A stretch of 64,000 nt of DNA from Bin87 sp965220505 (GTDB lineage: Bacteria; Chloroflexota; Dehalococcoidia; Lucifugimonadales; UBA3495): positions 930,001-994,000 of the forward strand of contig CBDCQE010000003.1 in the NCBI GenBank assembly GCA_965220505.1. Reading direction: 5' to 3'. This document shows, in pieces, positions 59,769-64,000 of this stretch (position 1 is the stretch's first letter; each line of letters opens with the position of its first letter). The position numbers were made by a program, and so were the translations under genes. A model generated the notes under the pieces. It was given only the letters and a program-made list of their open reading frames with translations, was not told where the DNA came from and searched no databases.

Positions 59769-59846
59769 ATGAAAGCACTGATCGGCCGCGTGACATCCAT
59801 GGTTACTCCCCCCCCCCCCCGAACAGACGTTCGAGAGGCGTTCTGA
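59769..59846 (+). CDS. Short leader ORF with poly-C tract, coupled to the surface protein
   Basis: 25 residues (MKALIGRVTSMVT, then PPPP from the C run, then RTDVREAF). The stop TGA overlaps the next ATG as TGATG (59844-59848). The tract of 13 cytosines at 59808-59820 lies in this ORF. With 14 Cs the leader would read straight into the surface protein frame with no stop; with 13 it terminates at the overlap. It may be a real leader peptide, or the true N-terminus if the tract length is misassembled. Confidence 0.55.
   Translation: MKALIGRVTSMVTPPPPRTDVREAF
59808..59820 (+). repeat. 13-base poly-C homopolymer
   Basis: Uninterrupted run of 13 C on the plus strand, directly ahead of the large surface protein gene. 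Such runs are classic slippage sites for phase variation and are also prone to sequencing error. Confidence 0.95.
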
Positions 59847-62800
59847 TGGCGCGCGCGAAGTGGCGGCTGGCGCTGGTCTCCCTAGCGCTGCTGGCCGTCA
59901 CCGTCATCACGGCCGTTGCCCTGACGCCAACCGAGCGAGCATCGGCCCAGAGTGTCCCGAACGTGTGGTGGAACGCATTAACTGCGCTGGGACCGGAGCC
60001 ATCAGATTTATCACAACAGTTACAACTCCAGGTCTCCCAGAATCTCACCGCAGCCCTGACCGTCAGCTACACCATGGGCGGCACGGCGACGCCCGGGGTG
60101 GACTACACCATCGATGCCGGCAGCCCGGACTACGCGGCCCGCACCGGGACGTTCACCATTCCGGCGGGGACGGCGAGGTTCACCAGTGTTTTTTTCCCAG
60201 TTACGATCCTGGAGGACGCGGTCTCAGACAGTGGCGAGACCATCATTCTGGCCATCACCGACGGCGCCGACTACAACCTGGGCTCAGGAAGCACAGTAAC
60301 GGCGACGATCGTTGAGAACTCCGGCCAGGCCGCGTTTCGGATCGGCGGCCAGCCCCAGGTGAACGGCACCCTGACGGGGCATCGGGTCTGCGACGACGCC
60401 GACGGCAACGGCACGCTCAGCTACCAGTGGCAGAGAAAGGATAGACCCGGAAGGGCTACGTTTGTCCCGATCGGCGGCGCGACTTCTCAGAGCTACACCC
60501 TGCAGCAAGCGGACGCCGGCTATTACTTGCGGCTCCGGGTCGAGTACACCGACGGAAAAAGCGTTACTACGCGGGTCTACACGCCGATAATCGGCCCCAT
60601 CGGACCGGTTGTGGCGAAGAACACGGTGGGGTTCAGCCGCGACAGCTACAACGTGCGCGAGGGCGACTCGCTGCGGCCGACGCTGACCTTCAGTTCGCCC
60701 ACGGCGCAAGAGCAGACCTTTGAGATTACCTTCCAGACTTGCGACGCGGACCTGCGCAAGGACATCGTCGTGGATTTCGCCGAACATAGTCCATTTGTGC
60801 GCGCCACCGATGTCTCCGCCGCGCACTCGGTGACGGTGCCGGCGGGAGTGACCAGCCACACCTTCAGCCTGCCGGTGCCGCTGGACGGCGAGATCGAAGG
60901 CTACGAGACCTTCGTCATGGGCTTCGGCGGGATGCCGAGGGGGATCACCATTGGAGACCAGAGCGACGCCACGAACCAGGGCACGTTCGCCCAGGTCCAG
61001 ATCGCCGACGTCAACTTCGTCCCGGAGAACTGGCCCCTCAAGCCCTCGGGCGTGAGCGCGGGGGACCAGTTCCGGCTGCTGTTCAAGACGGAGAACGAGC
61101 GCAACGCCGAATCGGGCAACATCGGCGACTACGACACCTTCGTGCGCAACCGGATCGGGGGTACGAGCACCGGCCACGCGGACATCCGCCAGTACCAGGA
61201 CACCTTCCGGGTGGTGGGCAGCACCGGTACCGTGGACGCCGCCTGGCACACCGCCACCGGCATCATGGTGTCGGGAGAGCCCAGCCACACGCCCTTCTCG
61301 CACCCCATCTACTGGATGGGCGGCCCCAAGGTCGCCGACGACTACAACGACTTCTGGGACGGCACCTGGGACGCCAACAGGCAGACCGGGCCCCACCAGC
61401 GCAACGCCCTGGGCGTCGTGACCACCAACAAGCGGGGCCCCAACACCGGCACCAAGTCGGGCACGACCCACGCCACGGCGGGGGCGAAGGCCACCTACCA
61501 CCTGGGCCACTCCACCCACACGCGCTGGGGCGGCAACATGCAGAACCATAACCCCATCAACCAGGGCCAGATCCCGGTGGGCGACACCAACGTGTACCTG
61601 GGCCTGTCGGGGATCTTCCTGCCGCTGGACGTGAGCGCCGCCAATCCCCTGGTCACCATCGAAACCCGGCGGGCCCGGGTCGAAGAGGGCACGGTCATCA
61701 CCTACACGCTGCGGGCGGTCCCGGCGCCGTCGTCGCCCGTGACAGTCAACCTGAAGGTGACGGAGACCACCGACGGCGGGCCCAACTTCGTCGACTCCGG
61801 GGACCAGGGCCCGAAGACAGAGACGATCCCCACCTCCGGCGTCGCCACGTTCACCGTCGAAACGGTGGACGACAACCTGGGCGAGCCCGACGGCGGGGTG
61901 ACGGTCAGCATCGGGTCCGGTACGGGCTACCGGACCCTGGCCGCCTCCGATACGGTCATGACGGTCATCACCAGTTCAGACATCTCCCTCGATATCTCCG
62001 CCGGCGCGGCGCTGGGTGACGGGAGCAACGGCCCGGCGCAGACCGGCGCCAACGTGGACTTCACCTTCTCGCTCCCCAAAGCGCTGGAGGGACGTGAGCT
62101 GAGCGGCATCCGGACGCAGTTGGCCTGGGGCGGCGACGTGCTCAGCCCGCGCTCGGACCACCGCCCGGCGACGTGGGACCGGTACGTGCTCAATCCAGAC
62201 TGGAAACCGGACGGGAGCGCCCGGGTGAATATCATGGGCGCCTACGTGCGTCCCTGGCTGGAGAGTTCCATCATGCCCGGCGACCGCAGCTTCAGCCGGC
62301 GCGTCCACGTCAAGAACCGGGCCGAGGCCGGCGGCGAGGTGGGCAACGGCTGGATCGCCATGCGGGTGGCGCCGGACCCCAATCCCGACGATAAGTCCAA
62401 TAACTACATTGCGCATCCCGACGCCGGGTGGGCCTGCATGCCGGTGGGCGGCGGAACCTGTCCCTCCGCCTGGCCGGGCGTGCCCGCCGCCAGCATCGCT
62501 GCCCTGGACAACGGCACGGTCATGTCCGGCAACGACGCGCGTTACCGGATCACGGTCAACCCGGCGCCGCCGTCCGGCCAAACGCGGCGGGTGTACCTCA
62601 AGACGTGGGAAGTCTTCATCACCGCAAACGACCCACCCTGCGACCGATACGGCGATTTCCTTGTCCCCGATAGTAGAGGAGGCAGATACGGCGAATGGGA
62701 CCCCTACAAACACTGCGACCCCCCGCTTCGCACGGGCGAGGAGAATGTGCAGCGCACGGCACACACCCACGTGGACGTGGGCTCCGGCGGGACTGCCGAC

Positions 62801-64000
62801 ATCACGCTGCCCACCGAGATTTACCGCAGCACGGAAAACATGTCGGGGCGCAACTACTGGGCGGAGGTCCAGGAGGACGTCGCCTATAGCGTCGGCGGCT
62901 CTTCGGCTGAGGTGGTGACTAAAATATTCAACCCCAATGCAGCGGCGTGCTGGTACGGCCACTCCCACCACCGGGCGCGCCTGATCACCGTCGATGGAAG
63001 CCAGGTGTACTCACCCGGGGGCATGGGGATCACCGAGTGCCTGACGGAGGAGGAGATTGATGAGTGGAGCTACGGCAACGGCTCGACCGCCGACAGACCG
63101 ACTGTCTGGACCGGCTGCAAGCCGGACTATGGCCACCGCGAGCACCCGTACACCGATGGCAATGGCAATATCCACCACCATCACAACCACAATCCGTACC
63201 TCAAGCTGGGCGACGGTTCTTGCCCCGTCGGGCAGATGCAGACAGATGGCGGGGATTCGCAGGACGGGGAGCAGGACCAGCAGGATGATCCCTTCCCCGA
63301 CCCGGGAGCGCTGGGCTTCTCGGCGGTGACCGCCAGCAGCGTAACGCTGTCCTGGCCCCAGCGGGAGGTGGACCACTACCTGGTGTACTGGGCCGAGAAC
63401 GTCGCGGGCGCCGAGACGCAGTCCGCCCAGGTCGACGCGGGCACGCTCACGTACACCATCACCGGCCTGAAGGCCGACACGGAGTACGCTGTCATCGTCT
63501 ATTCCCAGGACTACGACGAGGTGACGCCCACCGGATACCAGCGCACCGCCGCGGCGTCCTGCACGCCAAACCTGCCATCGGACGCCATAACGGTGTCGGA
63601 GGTCAAGACCTGGCGAGGCGAGTACAGCCAGGACTCGCACGTGTCCCGCTGGAACCGGGTGCTGGCCGCCCTGGGCGAGGACACCGGCGAGACGGCGATG
63701 ACCGCAGACCAGGCCCGGGATATCAAGAGCCGTATCGACAACACCCGCTGGGACCGGACGGTCCGCACGCTGGAGGCTATGGAGCAGTGCGCCGATTCCA
63801 CCGATACAACCCAGACGGTTACCCCGGAAATCAGCATCACTGGAGGCTCCGGCATCACTGAGGGCGGCAACGCCAGCTTCACCGTGACCGCCAATCCCGC
63901 TCCAGCCGCCAACCTGGACGTCACCGTGGCAGTTGCCCAGAGCGGCGACTACGGCGTGTCCACCGGTTCGCAGACGGTGAGCATACCGACCACCGGTAGC
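59846..64000 (+). CDS. Giant secreted Calx-beta/FN3 surface protein (partial; open to window end)
   Basis: The frame starting at ATG 59846 has no stop through position 64000: 1385 codons, and continues beyond the window. Residues 1-35 form a signal peptide (basic start, hydrophobic LALVSLALLAVTVITAV, then TERASAQS with a likely cut after ASA). Calx-beta modules are recognised at about 45-155 (TATPGVDYTI), 260-395, 597-710, and beginning again at 1327 (PEISITGGSGITEGGNASF). An Ig-like Cys-poor module is at about 160-250, an FN3 domain (SSVTLSWPQ...GLKADTEY) at about 1150-1230, and a histidine-rich segment with HHHHNHN at about 1110-1116. It probably acts as an adhesin or cell-surface matrix protein, perhaps calcium dependent. 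Confidence 0.9.
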   Translation, partial: MARAKWRLALVSLALLAVTVITAVALTPTERASAQSVPNVWWNALTALGPEPSDLSQQLQLQVSQNLTAALTVSYTMGGTATPGVDYTIDAGSPDYAARTGTFTIPAGTARFTSVFFPVTILEDAVSDSGETIILAITDGADYNLGSGSTVTATIVENSGQAAFRIGGQPQVNGTLTGHRVCDDADGNGTLSYQWQRKDRPGRATFVPIGGATSQSYTLQQADAGYYLRLRVEYTDGKSVTTRVYTPIIGPIGPVVAKNTVGFSRDSYNVREGDSLRPTLTFSSPTAQEQTFEITFQTCDADLRKDIVVDFAEHSPFVRATDVSAAHSVTVPAGVTSHTFSLPVPLDGEIEGYETFVMGFGGMPRGITIGDQSDATNQGTFAQVQIADVNFVPENWPLKPSGVSAGDQFRLLFKTENERNAESGNIGDYDTFVRNRIGGTSTGHADIRQYQDTFRVVGSTGTVDAAWHTATGIMVSGEPSHTPFSHPIYWMGGPKVADDYNDFWDGTWDANRQTGPHQRNALGVVTTNKRGPNTGTKSGTTHATAGAKATYHLGHSTHTRWGGNMQNHNPINQGQIPVGDTNVYLGLSGIFLPLDVSAANPLVTIETRRARVEEGTVITYTLRAVPAPSSPVTVNLKVTETTDGGPNFVDSGDQGPKTETIPTSGVATFTVETVDDNLGEPDGGVTVSIGSGTGYRTLAASDTVMTVITSSDISLDISAGAALGDGSNGPAQTGANVDFTFSLPKALEGRELSGIRTQLAWGGDVLSPRSDHRPATWDRYVLNPDWKPDGSARVNIMGAYVRPWLESSIMPGDRSFSRRVHVKNRAEAGGEVGNGWIAMRVAPDPNPDDKSNNYIAHPDAGWACMPVGGGTCPSAWPGVPAASIAALDNGTVMSGNDARYRITVNPAPPSGQTRRVYLKTWEVFITANDPPCDRYGDFLVPDSRGGRYGEWDPYKHCDPPLRTGEENVQRTAHTHVDVGSGGTADITLPTEIYRSTENMSGRNYWAEVQEDVAYSVGGSSAEVVTKIFNPNAAACWYGHSHHRARLITVDGSQVYSPGGMGITECLTEEEIDEWSYGNGSTADRPTVWTGCKPDYGHREHPYTDGNGNIHHHHNHNPYLKLGDGSCPVGQMQTDGGDSQDGEQDQQDDPFPDPGALGFSAVTASSVTLSWPQREVDHYLVYWAENVAGAETQSAQVDAGTLTYTITGLKADTEYAVIVYSQDYDEVTPTGYQRTAAASCTPNLPSDAITVSEVKTWRGEYSQDSHVSRWNRVLAALGEDTGETAMTADQARDIKSRIDNTRWDRTVRTLEAMEQCADSTDTTQTVTPEISITGGSGITEGGNASFTVTANPAPAANLDVTVAVAQSGDYGVSTGSQTVSIPTTGS

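Noticed and set aside
60284..61549. A 421-codon open frame on the minus strand
   Set aside because: It is the antisense shadow of the giant surface protein, whose sense frame has a signal peptide and Calx-beta domains.
1..64000. CRISPR arrays, rRNA genes and riboswitches
   Set aside because: No regularly spaced repeats, no rRNA-like sequences and no recognised riboswitch consensus were seen; only one tRNA was found.

Overview
The window is a GC-rich bacterial chromosome segment that looks like Chloroflexota, probably a marine or sponge-associated lineage near SAR202/Dehalococcoidia. The reasons are the short SecG, a CxxC zinc-ribbon protein, an F420-type (DDN) oxidoreductase, an LLM flavin oxidoreductase and the overall gene mix. 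This assignment is inference from gene content, not from a phylogeny.

Layout. 1-0.7 kb: the end of a DUF2157-like membrane protein and its GDYXXLXY partner. 0.7-14.9 kb: a long leftward operon for hopanoid lipids: polyprenyl diphosphate synthase, HpnH, HpnG, HpnA, squalene-hopene cyclase, a YjbQ protein, HpnC, HpnD, HpnE, then a class II aldolase, an SDR protein, a nucleoside hydrolase and a phosphodiesterase-like enzyme. Together these make farnesyl diphosphate, condense it to squalene, cyclise it and attach and trim an adenosyl-derived side chain. 15.3-17.4 kb: a ubiquitin-like sulfur-carrier protein, a NIL-domain protein, a threonine-synthase-like PLP enzyme and tRNA-Thr(CGU). 17.7-23.8 kb: assorted metabolic genes (HpcH/HpaI aldolase, halogenase-like flavoprotein, TPP enzyme, DDN oxidoreductase) and a VapBC-type pair. 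24-28.8 kb: UbiD, UbiA, UbiX and UbiE homologues for quinone (probably menaquinone) synthesis. 29-32.4 kb: DUF502 protein, GatB, SecG and an S-adenosylmethionine hydrolase-like protein.

32.4-38.7 kb: a HEPN/nucleotidyltransferase pair whose nucleotidyltransferase lacks its usual catalytic aspartates, the two E1 subunits of a 2-oxoacid dehydrogenase with a two-gene aspartic-protease cassette between them, an NHL-type beta-propeller and an LLM oxidoreductase closed by a strong terminator. 38.8-42 kb: two adjacent divergent paralogues that look like a distant tubulin/FtsZ-type family, the best candidate for something undescribed. 42-53.8 kb: hydrolase, a 49-residue membrane protein, a protein with a primase-like C-terminal domain, MDR dehydrogenase, NYN nuclease, dihydropyrimidinase-like amidohydrolase, YtxH protein behind a perfect consensus promoter, enoyl-CoA hydratase, cupin, MutS and a HAD hydrolase.

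53.8-64 kb is accessory: a large serine recombinase, a ribbon-helix-helix protein, an HTH/coiled-coil/membrane protein, a replication-relaxation family protein, a Uma2 nuclease, and a very large secreted Calx-beta protein that is open to the end of the window (1385 codons). Its start is preceded by a 13-C homopolymer inside a short leader ORF that overlaps it as TGATG, an arrangement that could act as a phase-variable switch.
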